64,000 nt of DNA from Arhodomonas sp052060015 (GTDB lineage Bacteria; Pseudomonadota; Gammaproteobacteria; Nitrococcales; Nitrococcaceae). Shown piece by piece: positions 1 through 10,296 of the stretch (positions within the stretch are counted from its first letter, which is position 1; each line of letters starts with the position of its first letter). Location: the NCBI RefSeq assembly GCF_052060015.1, contig NZ_JBPODZ010000006.1, positions 124,001 through 188,000 on the forward strand, written 5' to 3'. The notes beneath the pieces were generated by a model. That model saw nothing but the letters and a program-made list of their open reading frames with translations. It made no database searches and was not told the DNA's origin. A program made the position numbers and the translations under genes.

Positions 1-434
1 CCGGTGGGGCCGGCGGAGACCCGGTTCGCGAGACGCCGGGGAGGGGTGTCCGGCAGGTCACGGCGATAGGGGCGGTTCCATTGATCCTCCGCGTCCCAGA
101 CCGCGGTCACCGCCATGGTGCCGTCCTCGCCCGCGAGGCAGAGCGCCCCCCGGCTCCCGGGCAGGAGCTGGCGCGCCGCCGAGACGATGACCTCAGAGGC
201 GTCGGACTCGGTGGGCGCCACGGCGAGATGGCCGAGGAGGTCCAGTACCTGGTCCATGTTCAGGCGTCGCTCGGGGGTCTCGTGGCTGGCGGCACCGCCG
301 CGCTGTTCCAGCTCGGCGACCTCCTCGGACATGCGCTCGGTCAGCGAGCTGAGCTGGCCGCGGAGGTCCTCCTGCTGGATGAGCAGCTGCCGTAACCGCT
401 CCCCGATCTCGTCTGCGCTGCGCTTGCGCGCCAT
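1..434 (-). CDS. GAF-domain sensor protein, N-terminal part (cut by window edge)
   Basis: The frame is open from an ATG at 434 to the left edge with no stop (144 codons), so the gene is truncated by the window and not broken. GGGGA lies about 8 bases before the ATG. Residues 1-45 are charged and Leu/Gln-rich with heptad-like spacing (RLRQLLIQQED, LTERMSEEVAELEQ), which suggests a coiled coil. From about residue 55 the pattern MDQVLDLLGHLA ... VIVSAARQLLPGSRGALCLAGEDG resembles the first half of a GAF ligand-binding domain. It starts 24 bases after the stop of the kinase gene on the same strand, so the two are probably cotranscribed. The output domain (GGDEF, kinase or phosphatase) lies outside the window, so the function is open. 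Confidence 0.6.
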   Translation of the reverse strand, partial: MARKRSADEIGERLRQLLIQQEDLRGQLSSLTERMSEEVAELEQRGGAASHETPERRLNMDQVLDLLGHLAVAPTESDASEVIVSAARQLLPGSRGALCLAGEDGTMAVTAVWDAEDQWNRPYRRDLPDTPPRRLANRVSAGPT

Positions 435-458
435 GGTCCATTCCCCGCGGCGTCGTCG

Positions 459-1517
459 CTACCCTTGGCCCCCGGCGTCCCCTGTCACGGTCCGCTGCCG
501 TTGTCGCAGGAGCGCGAGCACATGGCCCAGAAAAGGCCACGCAACCAGGAGTTGGGTGAACACGATGGTGGATGGTTCGGCGGAGCCGCCGGCAGCCGAA
601 GGGGCGGTACCGTGGATGCCGGTCAGACGCATTATATCGGATTCCAGCTGGGCGAGGGCCCGCGCCGGGATGGCCCCGTCGATGTGGACCACGTTCACCG
701 CCCGTCCCCAGAAGCTGCTGGGTACGTTGGCAAGCATAAACGGCATGGCCTGCTGCTGGGTCATGTCGTTGAGATCCACCGGCAGATGCAAGGATGGTAG
801 CGCGCTCTCCGTGGGGGTGACGATCACCTCCATGTGGTGGCAGTGCTCGGGGACCTGGACCTTGAGCTCATCGACGGCGAGGTCCCGGAGCTCGCTGTCG
901 TTGATGCGCACGATGACATCGGCGTTGGCCTTCTGGAAGTCGATCCAGCGTTGATAATCCGCCTCGCGGCGATCCATCTCCTCGCGGGCCTGCGCCTCGG
1001 AATAGCCCCGCTGACGGGTATCCCGCTGGAGCTTCCAACGGCGCTTGACCTCGCGCTCCGGGTCCACGTACAGGCGGAAGTCCATGAAGCTGAGGAATTC
1101 CGGGTACAGGGCGTGCAGCCCCTCGACGAGGATCACCGCCGCGGGCGCAAAGCGGCGGGTGGGCCCGAACCGCCCGCTGGCGTGGTCATAGGTGGGGACC
1201 TCCACCGTCTCCCCGCGTTGCAGGGCCGCCAGGTGCTCGCGCACTAGCGGGAGGTGGTTGGCCCGGGGGTCCAGGGGGGAGCGGCCGCTGCGCCGCCGGG
1301 CGGCGCGGTCCTCCTTGTGATAGCCATCGAGGGTGAGCGTCGCCACCATGCCGGTGCCGAGCAGTCGCTCGATCCCGCGGGCATAGGTGGACTTGCCGCT
1401 GCCGCTGTCGCCGGCGACGGCCACCATAACGGGGCGATCGGCGGCGGCAAGCAGCGCCTGCAGATCGCCGTCCCCGCTGCCGGCGTAGCTGCCGGGCGTC
1501 TCCGGGGTGTGTGCCAT
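459..1517 (-). CDS. phosphoribulokinase / uridine kinase family protein (class II PRK-like)
   Basis: A 352-residue P-loop kinase. The Walker A motif GDSGSGKST is at 36-44 and TLDGYHK (Asp64, His67) follows. LDPRAN, PTYDH, VEGLHALYP and the KLQRD segment match the phosphoribulokinase/uridine kinase family, closer to the cyanobacterial-type PRK layout than to the ~290-residue form I PRK of purple bacteria. The expected reaction is ATP-dependent phosphorylation of ribulose 5-phosphate or a similar sugar or nucleoside. The last ~150 residues form an extra domain seen in long PRKs. I use the ATG at 1517 because GGAGAG lies upstream; an in-frame upstream extension exists but lacks family sequence. 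The gene is divergent from gltX and upstream of the GAF gene. No RuBisCO gene is in the window, so a Calvin-cycle role is unproven. Confidence 0.8.
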   Translation of the reverse strand: MAHTPETPGSYAGSGDGDLQALLAAADRPVMVAVAGDSGSGKSTYARGIERLLGTGMVATLTLDGYHKEDRAARRRSGRSPLDPRANHLPLVREHLAALQRGETVEVPTYDHASGRFGPTRRFAPAAVILVEGLHALYPEFLSFMDFRLYVDPEREVKRRWKLQRDTRQRGYSEAQAREEMDRREADYQRWIDFQKANADVIVRINDSELRDLAVDELKVQVPEHCHHMEVIVTPTESALPSLHLPVDLNDMTQQQAMPFMLANVPSSFWGRAVNVVHIDGAIPARALAQLESDIMRLTGIHGTAPSAAGGSAEPSTIVFTQLLVAWPFLGHVLALLRQRQRTVTGDAGGQG

Positions 1518-1645
1518 GGTTCGGCTCTCCGCTTGGCCGCAGACCGCGGATGGGTGGTTACGGCGTAATTGTGCGCCGCATCCCCGCCTTGTCAAACCGC
1601 AGGAAGTTGGTGGGGCGAACGGCTTTCGGCTACCATCCCGCCGTC

Positions 1646-3061
<1,416 letters not shown>

Positions 3062-3080
3062 ACCCATCAGGAAGGTAACG

Positions 3081-4463
3081 ATGCTGCAGATTTACAACAG
3101 CCTGACCCGCCGCAAGGAGACCTTCGAGCCCATGGAGCCGGGCAATGTCCGCATCTACGTCTGCGGCATGACCGTCTACGATTACTGCCACCTCGGCCAT
3201 GCTCGGGCGATGGTGGTCTTCGACACGGTGGTGCGTCACCTTCGCCGGCTCGGCTTCGACGTGCGCTATGTTCGCAACATCACCGATGTAGACGACAAGA
3301 TCATCCGCCGGGCCGCGGAGAGCGGGGAGTCGCCGGAGGCGCTGACCGCGCGTTTCACCGCGGCGATGCACGAGGATGCCGACGCCCTGGGCTGCCTGCG
3401 TCCGGATCGGGAGCCCCGGGCCACGGCGCACATGGATGCCATCATCGCCATGATCGAGCGGCTGCTCGAGCGCGGCTATGCCTACGTGGCGGATAACGGG
3501 GATGTCTACTACGCCGTCGAGCGCTTTCCGGAGTACGGCAAGCTCTCCGGCGAGCGCCTGGAGGACTTGCGCGCCGGGGCCCGCATCGAGCCGGGGGAGG
3601 CCAAGCGCGACCCGGCCGATTTCGCGCTGTGGAAGGCGGCGCAACCCGGTGAGCCCAGCTGGGTTTCGCCCTGGGGGCAGGGACGGCCGGGCTGGCACAT
3701 CGAGTGCTCGGCCATGTCCACCGAGGCCCTGGGGCCGCACTTCGATATCCATGGCGGCGGGTTGGACCTCAAGTTCCCACACCACGAGAACGAGATCGCC
3801 CAGTCCGAGGCCGCCTGTGGCGAGACCTTCGTCAACTACTGGATGCATAACGGCCACGTCCGCATCGACGATGAGAAGATGTCCAAATCCCTCGGTAACT
3901 TCTTCACCGTCCGCGATATCCTGGCCGAGCACCCGCCGGAGGTGGTGCGTCACTTCCTGCTTACCAGTCACTACCGAAGCCCGCTGAACTACACCGGAGA
4001 GTCCCTGGAGGCCTCGGCCGCGGCCCTGGAGCGGCTCTACCGCTCGTTGCGCGGCCTGCCGGATGCCGAGCCGGTGGATCCGGAGGACTGGCGCGCGCGC
4101 TTCGATGCGGCGATGAATGATGACTTCAATACGCCGGAGGCACTGGCGGTGCTCTTCGAGCTGGCCCGGGTGGTCAACCGCGCCCGCGAGGCCGGGGAGC
4201 GGGACGCGGCGGGCCTCGGCGCGCTGCTGCGCGAGCTGGGTGCCGATCTGGGGCTGCTCCGGGACGATCCCGAGGCATTCCTAAAGGGCAGCCCTGCGGG
4301 CGGGCCGGACGACGCCGAGGTCGAGCGGCTCATCGCTGAGCGTGCCGAGGCTCGTCGCAATCGGGAGTTCGCCCGTGCCGATGCTATCCGCGAGCAGCTG
4401 CAGTCCCAGGGGGTGGTCATCGAGGACAGCCCGGAAGGTACTACCTGGCGCCGGGCACGCTAG
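3081..4463 (+). CDS. cysS: cysteine--tRNA ligase
   Basis: A 460-residue class I cysteinyl-tRNA synthetase, the normal length. VCGMTVYDYCHLGHAR gives zinc ligand Cys28 and the HIGH motif (37-40). EKMSKSLGNFF is the KMSKS loop (266-270). GWHIECSAM and HHENEIAQSE supply the remaining zinc and cysteine-binding residues. An AAGG ribosome site sits just before the ATG. It follows gltX with a 19-base gap and probably shares its transcript. It converges with corB nine bases downstream. No anomalies were seen. Confidence 0.97.
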   Translation: MLQIYNSLTRRKETFEPMEPGNVRIYVCGMTVYDYCHLGHARAMVVFDTVVRHLRRLGFDVRYVRNITDVDDKIIRRAAESGESPEALTARFTAAMHEDADALGCLRPDREPRATAHMDAIIAMIERLLERGYAYVADNGDVYYAVERFPEYGKLSGERLEDLRAGARIEPGEAKRDPADFALWKAAQPGEPSWVSPWGQGRPGWHIECSAMSTEALGPHFDIHGGGLDLKFPHHENEIAQSEAACGETFVNYWMHNGHVRIDDEKMSKSLGNFFTVRDILAEHPPEVVRHFLLTSHYRSPLNYTGESLEASAAALERLYRSLRGLPDAEPVDPEDWRARFDAAMNDDFNTPEALAVLFELARVVNRAREAGERDAAGLGALLRELGADLGLLRDDPEAFLKGSPAGGPDDAEVERLIAERAEARRNREFARADAIREQLQSQGVVIEDSPEGTTWRRAR

Positions 4464-4472
4464 GTCGGGGGC

Positions 4473-5741
4473 TCAGTGCTCCGGCGTCCCGGGCGGCTGG
4501 ATGCGGGCGAGTTTCACCCGATTGCCCTGGGTCTGGATGATGGTCACCGGGTAGCCGTGCAGCTGGAAGCTGGTGCCCGGTTCGGGGATGGTTTCGAGTT
4601 GTTCGAGGATCAGACCGTTCAGGGTCTTGGGGCCGGTGGTGGGGATCTCGCTGCCGAGGGTGCGGTTCAGCTCACGGACGCTGGCACTACCCTCGGCGAG
4701 GAAGGATCCGTCGGCCTGGGGGTGGACGTCGCGGATCATCTCCGCCGGGTCGGTGGTGAACTCGCCGACGATCTCCTCGAGCAGGTCTTCGAGGGTGATT
4801 AACCCCATGATGTCGCCGTATTCGTCCACCACCAGGGCGATGCGCCGGCGGCGAGCCTGGAAATTCATCAGCTGCACGTGTAGCGGCGTGGCCTCGGGCA
4901 CGAAGTAGGGGGCATCCATTTCCGCGATCAGCGATTCGCGGGTGAGCGCGCCGTCGAGGAGGCTGGTCAGGATCCTACGGATGTGCAGTATTCCCTCGAC
5001 CTCGTCCACCGCGCCCCGGTAGACGGGCATGCGGGTGTACTCGGTGTTGGCGATGTGCTCGAGGATGGTCTCCCAGTCTTGCTCCAAATCGATGCCCACG
5101 ATCTCGTTGCGCGGGATCATGATGTCCTCGACGGTGGCCTTCTCCAGGTCGAGGATGTTGGTGAGCATGCGCTGATGGCGTCGCGGGATCATCGCACCCG
5201 CCTCGTTGACCACGGTGCGCAGCTCCTCGCGGCTGATGGTGGAGTCCTTGCCGTCGACAGGATGCACGCCCACCGTCCGCAGCAGGCCGTTGGCGATGAG
5301 ATTGATCAGCCAGACCACCGGATAGAGTGCGCGCAGCAGCGGCGAGAGGGCATAGGACGCGGGAAAGGCAACACGCTCCGGATGGAGGGCGGCGAGGGTC
5401 TTCGGCGTGACCTCGGAGAATATCAGGATGGCCAGGGTGAGCCCGCCGGTGGCGATGGCGATGGCGCTCTCACCACCGAGGCGCAGCGCGATCACCGTCG
5501 CGATCTGGGCGGCAAGGATGTTGACCAGATTGTTGCCGATGAGGATCACGCCGATGAGCCGGTCCGGGCGCTCGAGCAGTCGTTCGGCGATGCGCGCGCC
5601 CCGTCGCCCCTCGTCGGCGAGGTGGCGGAGGCGGTACCGGTTGAGCGTCATCAGCGCCGTCTCCGAGCCGGAGAAGCACCCGGAGAGGACCAGGGAGACG
5701 GCCAGCGCGATAAACAACGCCGATAGCGGAATGCCTTCCAT
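4473..5741 (-). CDS. corB: CNNM/CorB-type transporter with CBS domains (YfjD family)
   Basis: A 422-residue integral membrane protein. Residues 1-190 are the DUF21/CNNM domain with hydrophobic helices and the SGSETALMTLNRYRL signature. Residues ~205-325 hold a CBS pair (IMIPRNEIVGID; VVDEYGDIMGLITLEDLLEEIVGEF). Residues ~340-418 are the CorC/HlyC C-terminal domain. Family members are linked to Mg2+ or Co2+ efflux and magnesium homeostasis. It lies 27 bases after ypjD on the same strand, as in the E. coli yfjD-ypjD pair beside ffh, so the name CorB/YfjD is supported by both sequence and context. Confidence 0.9.
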   Translation of the reverse strand: MEGIPLSALFIALAVSLVLSGCFSGSETALMTLNRYRLRHLADEGRRGARIAERLLERPDRLIGVILIGNNLVNILAAQIATVIALRLGGESAIAIATGGLTLAILIFSEVTPKTLAALHPERVAFPASYALSPLLRALYPVVWLINLIANGLLRTVGVHPVDGKDSTISREELRTVVNEAGAMIPRRHQRMLTNILDLEKATVEDIMIPRNEIVGIDLEQDWETILEHIANTEYTRMPVYRGAVDEVEGILHIRRILTSLLDGALTRESLIAEMDAPYFVPEATPLHVQLMNFQARRRRIALVVDEYGDIMGLITLEDLLEEIVGEFTTDPAEMIRDVHPQADGSFLAEGSASVRELNRTLGSEIPTTGPKTLNGLILEQLETIPEPGTSFQLHGYPVTIIQTQGNRVKLARIQPPGTPEH

Positions 5742-5768
5742 GCTCGCTGCCTCAGCCCGGTGGCGTGG

Positions 5769-6614
5769 TCATGCGCCCAGCAACAGCTCGAGCACGAACT
5801 TGCTGCCGAAGTAGCCCACGGCCAGCACCAGGAAGGCGGCCATGGTACCGCGGGCGGCGGTCTGGCCACGCCAGCCGAACCGCCAGCGACCGGCCAGCAG
5901 CACCGCGAACAGCACCCACGCGAGCATGGTGAGCACCGTCTTGTGCACCAGGTGCTGCGCAAAAAGGTCGCTGACGAACAGCCAGCCGGTGGCCAGCGAG
6001 GCGGTGAGTAGCACGAACCCCACGCGAAGCATGGTGAACAGCAGCCGTTCCATGTCCTGCAGGGCCGGCAGCAGGCGCAGGAAGCCACCGGGGTGGCGGT
6101 GACGGAGCTGGTGTTCCTGGACGGCGAGCAACAGCGACTGGGCGGCGGCGATGCCGAGGACGCTGTAGGCGAGCACGGATAGCAGCACGTGCGTATCCAC
6201 CGGCGCCATGCGCGGTGTGGTCACCGCCTGGGGGACACCGAGCAGCCACTGCAGCGCTACCGTCAGCGCCACCAGCGGAAACAGTATGACCCCGAGATTC
6301 TCCAGCGGACGGCGACTGGCCGCCGTTACCAGCAGCGCGGAGATCACCCAGCCGATCAGCGAGGCGGCGTTGAACAACCGCAGATTGAGGCCGTCCGCCT
6401 GCCAGGTGGTCTTCCACACCAGTACGGCATGCAGTATTACCGCCGCGGCGGCCGTGCCCAGCGCGGCCGCTCGACTACCTCCGCCGGCGGGGAGATGCCG
6501 CCCGAGGCGCAGGGCCAGCACCACGGCGGCGACGGCGTAAAGGGCGATGACGGCGACGGGCAAAAGGGGGTGACTCATCCGCACCGGCGTGCTCGCTGAA
6601 TTGCCGCCGATCAT
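5769..6614 (-). CDS. ypjD: inner-membrane protein YpjD, CcsA-like cytochrome c assembly family
   Basis: A 281-residue protein with about eight hydrophobic helices. The C-terminal half (LSVLAYSVLGIAAAQSLLLAVQEHQLRH; HLVHKTVLTMLAWVLFAVLL) matches the CcsA/CcmC-type haem-handling fold, with paired histidines in the last loop. In E. coli the orthologue sits between ffh and yfjD, exactly as here. The upstream start at 6614 has GAGGT six bases before it and is preferred. A Met at 6578 (MSHPLL) lies closer to the first helix and lacks a ribosome site. Its exact role is not settled in the family; haem or cytochrome c biogenesis is inferred from the fold. It is divergent from ffh. Confidence 0.88.
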   Translation of the reverse strand: MIGGNSASTPVRMSHPLLPVAVIALYAVAAVVLALRLGRHLPAGGGSRAAALGTAAAAVILHAVLVWKTTWQADGLNLRLFNAASLIGWVISALLVTAASRRPLENLGVILFPLVALTVALQWLLGVPQAVTTPRMAPVDTHVLLSVLAYSVLGIAAAQSLLLAVQEHQLRHRHPGGFLRLLPALQDMERLLFTMLRVGFVLLTASLATGWLFVSDLFAQHLVHKTVLTMLAWVLFAVLLAGRWRFGWRGQTAARGTMAAFLVLAVGYFGSKFVLELLLGA

Positions 6615-6663
6615 CGCATACCTCGGTTTCCGCTTCGAGTCCCAAAGGCGGCGATAGGATCGC

Positions 6664-6669
6664 TATAAT
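6664..6669 (+). promoter_or_regulatory. putative -10 box of the ffh promoter
   Basis: A perfect TATAAT hexamer lies 35 bases before the ffh ATG, in the gap between divergent ypjD and ffh. No good TTGACA-like -35 is found at 16-18 bases. Only the -10 element is supported. Confidence 0.5.
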
Positions 6670-6703
6670 GGGCGGCTGTTACGGACCAAAGCCGGAGCGT
6701 ACG

Positions 6704-8104
<1,401 letters not shown>

Positions 8105-8110
8105 TCTGCC

Positions 8111-8131
8111 GCGGCGCTGGCCGCCTTTTCT
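8111..8131 (+). terminator. weak terminator or attenuator after ffh
   Basis: GCGGC-GCTG-GCCGC gives a five-base-pair GC stem followed directly by CTTTTCT, starting seven bases after the ffh stop. The stem is short, so partial read-through into rpsP is likely. Confidence 0.4.
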
Positions 8132-8214
8132 ATCGAGCGGGTTTCCAGTAAACTCCCGCGTTTTACTCGGTAGCCCGAAATCCGATTGCCGATTACAGGG
8201 GATTAACGTACGCG

Positions 8215-8478
8215 ATGGTAACCATTCGTCTTGCACGTAGCGGCGCCAAGAAGCGGCCCTTCTACCACCTGATCGTGACCGAGAGCCGCAATCCGCGCGA
8301 CGGGCGGTTCATCGAGCGGCTGGGCTTCTACAACCCGGTGGCCGCCGGCCAGGAGGTCCCGCTGAAGCTGGATCTCGAGCGGATCGACCACTGGCTCGAG
8401 CGCGGTGCGCGCCCGAGCGAGACCGCCGCCGGCCTTATCCGCAAGGCGCGGAAGGCGGCGGGCGCCGCGGAGGCCTGA
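8215..8478 (+). CDS. rpsP: 30S ribosomal protein S16
   Basis: An 87-residue S16 protein. The N-terminus MVTIRLARSGAKKRPFYHLIV and the following SRNPRDGRFIERLGFYNP segment are diagnostic for bS16. The C-terminal segment is shorter than in some relatives but normal for the family. It is the first gene of the rpsP-rimM-trmD-rplS operon, 110 bases after ffh, with GGGGAT upstream of the ATG. Confidence 0.98.
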   Translation: MVTIRLARSGAKKRPFYHLIVTESRNPRDGRFIERLGFYNPVAAGQEVPLKLDLERIDHWLERGARPSETAAGLIRKARKAAGAAEA

Positions 8479-8499
8479 GCATAGGCGCTCTGCGCTGCC

Positions 8500-9015
8500 A
8501 TGGGCCGTGGCGACGATGAGGAGGTGGTCCTCGGCGAAGTCGTCGGTGTCCACGGCGTGCACGGGGCGGTGAAGGTCTTCTCCTGGACACGCCCCGTGGA
8601 GAACATATTCGAGTACCGGCAGTGGTGGCTGGTGAGCGCCGGCGCGATGCCACGGCCGCACACCCTGCTCGAGGGCTGGCGCCAGGGCAAGGGCCTTGTC
8701 GCCAGGCTCGAGGGCATCGAGGATCGGGATGCCGCGCGGGCGCTGATGGGCGCGCGGGTGACCATCCCCCGGCACGCATTGCCGGACCCGGAGTCGGGCG
8801 AGTACTACTGGCACGATCTGATCGGGCTACGGGTGGTCAACGCCGATGGGGTCTCCCTCGGCGAGGTCGAAGACCTCATCGAGACCGGTGCCCATGACGT
8901 GCTGGTGGTCAGCGGGGAAAGGGAGCGCCTGATCCCGTTCGTGCCGGGGGAGTACGTGACCCGGGTTGATCTCGCGGCGGGGTTGCTCGAGGTCGACTGG
9001 AACCCGGAAGACTGA
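8500..9015 (+). CDS. rimM: ribosome maturation factor RimM
   Basis: A 171-residue RimM, needed for late 30S maturation through binding S19 and the 3' domain of 16S rRNA. The N-terminal RimM barrel (LGEVVGVHGVHGAVKVFSWT) is followed by a PRC-barrel-like C-terminal half (YYWHDLIGLRVVNADGVSLGEVEDLIETGAHDVLVV). It lies 21 bases after rpsP and three bases before trmD, as part of the standard operon. Confidence 0.97.
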   Translation: MGRGDDEEVVLGEVVGVHGVHGAVKVFSWTRPVENIFEYRQWWLVSAGAMPRPHTLLEGWRQGKGLVARLEGIEDRDAARALMGARVTIPRHALPDPESGEYYWHDLIGLRVVNADGVSLGEVEDLIETGAHDVLVVSGERERLIPFVPGEYVTRVDLAAGLLEVDWNPED

Positions 9016-9018
9016 GCG

Positions 9019-9771
9019 GTGCGCTTCGACGCGATCACGATCTTCCCGGAGATGTTCCGGGCGATCACGGATTTCGGGGTGACGCGGCGGGCCGTTGAGG
9101 CCGAGCTCATCCGGGTGCATACCTGGGACCCCCGGGACTATGCCACGGACCGACACCGTAGCGTCGACGATCGTCCCTACGGCGGTGGACCGGGTATGGT
9201 TATGAAGGTCGAGCCGCTACAGGGGGCGATCCGCGCGGCACGCGCGTGCGCACCGGCGGGGGCGCCATTGGTGTATCTCAGCCCCCAGGGACGGCCCCTT
9301 ACCCAGGGCCGGGTGGCGGAATGGGCGGAGATGGCGGGGCTGATCCTGCTGTGCGGCCGCTACGAGGGCGTCGACGAGCGGCTCATCGAGGCCGAGGTCG
9401 ACGAGGAGGTCTCAGTGGGGGACTTCGTGGTCAGCGGCGGCGAGTTGCCGGCGATGATGGTGGTCGATGCGGTGAGCCGCATGGTGCCGGGGGTGCTGGG
9501 GCATGCGGATTCCGCCATCGAGGACTCCTTTGTCGGCGGGCTGCTCGATTGCCCGCATTACACCCGGCCCGAGGAGATAGAGGGTCGGCGGGTGCCGGAG
9601 GTGCTGCTCGGTGGTAACCACCAGGCGGTGGAGCGCTGGCGGCGGAAGCAGGCCCTCGGCCGGACATGGTTGCGCCGCCCGGAGCTGCTCCCGGAAGGGG
9701 GGCTGGACGAACAGGCCCGGGCATTGCTGCAGGAATTCATCGACGAGTACCGAGGGGACTCGGAACGCTAG
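9019..9771 (+). CDS. trmD: tRNA (guanine-37-N1)-methyltransferase
   Basis: A 250-residue SPOUT methyltransferase that makes m1G37 next to the anticodon, preventing +1 frameshifting. Diagnostic segments are FDAITIFPEMF, DRPYGGGPGMVMK, LCGRYEGVDERLIE and the trefoil-knot region VSVGDFVVSGGELPAM. The start is GTG at 9019, three bases after the rimM stop, which fits tight operon coupling. rplS follows 11 bases later. Confidence 0.97.
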   Translation: MRFDAITIFPEMFRAITDFGVTRRAVEAELIRVHTWDPRDYATDRHRSVDDRPYGGGPGMVMKVEPLQGAIRAARACAPAGAPLVYLSPQGRPLTQGRVAEWAEMAGLILLCGRYEGVDERLIEAEVDEEVSVGDFVVSGGELPAMMVVDAVSRMVPGVLGHADSAIEDSFVGGLLDCPHYTRPEEIEGRRVPEVLLGGNHQAVERWRRKQALGRTWLRRPELLPEGGLDEQARALLQEFIDEYRGDSER

Positions 9772-9782
9772 GGGTTGAGGTC

Positions 9783-10154
9783 ATGAGCAACATCATCAAA
9801 GAACTTGAGCAGGAAGAGATCGAGAAGTCCGGGCGCAACGTCGCCGAGTTCGCCCCGGGCGACACCGTGCTGGTGAACGTCTGGGTCAAGGAGGGCAACC
9901 GCGAGCGCACCCAGCCCTTCGAAGGGGTGGTCATCGCCAAGCGCAACCGCGGGGTCAACTCCTCGTTCACTGTGCGCAAGACCTCTCACGGCGAGGGCGT
10001 GGAGCGCGTGTTCCCGCTGCACAGCCCGGTGATCGAGAGCATCAAGGTGCGCCGCAAGGGCGACGTTCGTCGTGCCAAGCTCTACTTCCTCCGCGAGCGC
10101 CAGGGCAAGGCCGCCCGCATCAAGGAGAAGGTCAAGAGCAAGGGCGCCAACTAG
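9783..10154 (+). CDS. rplS: 50S ribosomal protein L19
   Basis: A 123-residue bL19, starting MSNIIKELEQEEI and carrying FAPGDTVLVNVWVKEGNRERTQPFEGVVIAK and the basic FTVRKTSHGEGVERVFPLHSP segment. TGAGGT lies just before the ATG. It is the last gene of the rpsP operon and is followed by a strong hairpin at 10179-10204. Confidence 0.98.
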   Translation: MSNIIKELEQEEIEKSGRNVAEFAPGDTVLVNVWVKEGNRERTQPFEGVVIAKRNRGVNSSFTVRKTSHGEGVERVFPLHSPVIESIKVRRKGDVRRAKLYFLRERQGKAARIKEKVKSKGAN

Positions 10155-10178
10155 GCGGCTCAATTCGGCGATCCCTGA

Positions 10179-10204
10179 AGCGGCCCCGCTCCGGCGGGGC
10201 CGCT
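10179..10204 (+). terminator. strong hairpin terminator after rplS
   Basis: AGCGGCCCCGC and GCGGGGCCGCT form an 11-bp perfect stem around a TCCG loop, 24 bases after the rplS stop, followed by GTCGTTTC. The T tract is poor but the stem is very stable, so this likely ends the ribosomal operon. Confidence 0.8.
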
Positions 10205-10236
10205 GTCGTTTCAAACCCTGTGGCCGTGCTGGCGTA

Positions 10237-10251
10237 TGTATATTTTATACA
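10237..10251. promoter_or_regulatory. inverted repeat, putative GntR-type operator before the hydroxyproline gene
   Basis: TGTATA-TTT-TATACA is a perfect 6-bp inverted repeat in an A+T-rich patch that stands out from the surrounding GC-rich DNA, 46 bases before the dehydratase ATG. It also contains TATACAAT, which could serve as a -10 element. Similar TGTATACA-type palindromes are bound by GntR/FadR-family regulators of amino-acid catabolism. The regulator is not in the window, so the link is inference. Confidence 0.45.
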
Positions 10252-10296
10252 ATATCCTATCGCGACGGTTCCGGATTCGACGGGAGGCAGCAGGCG

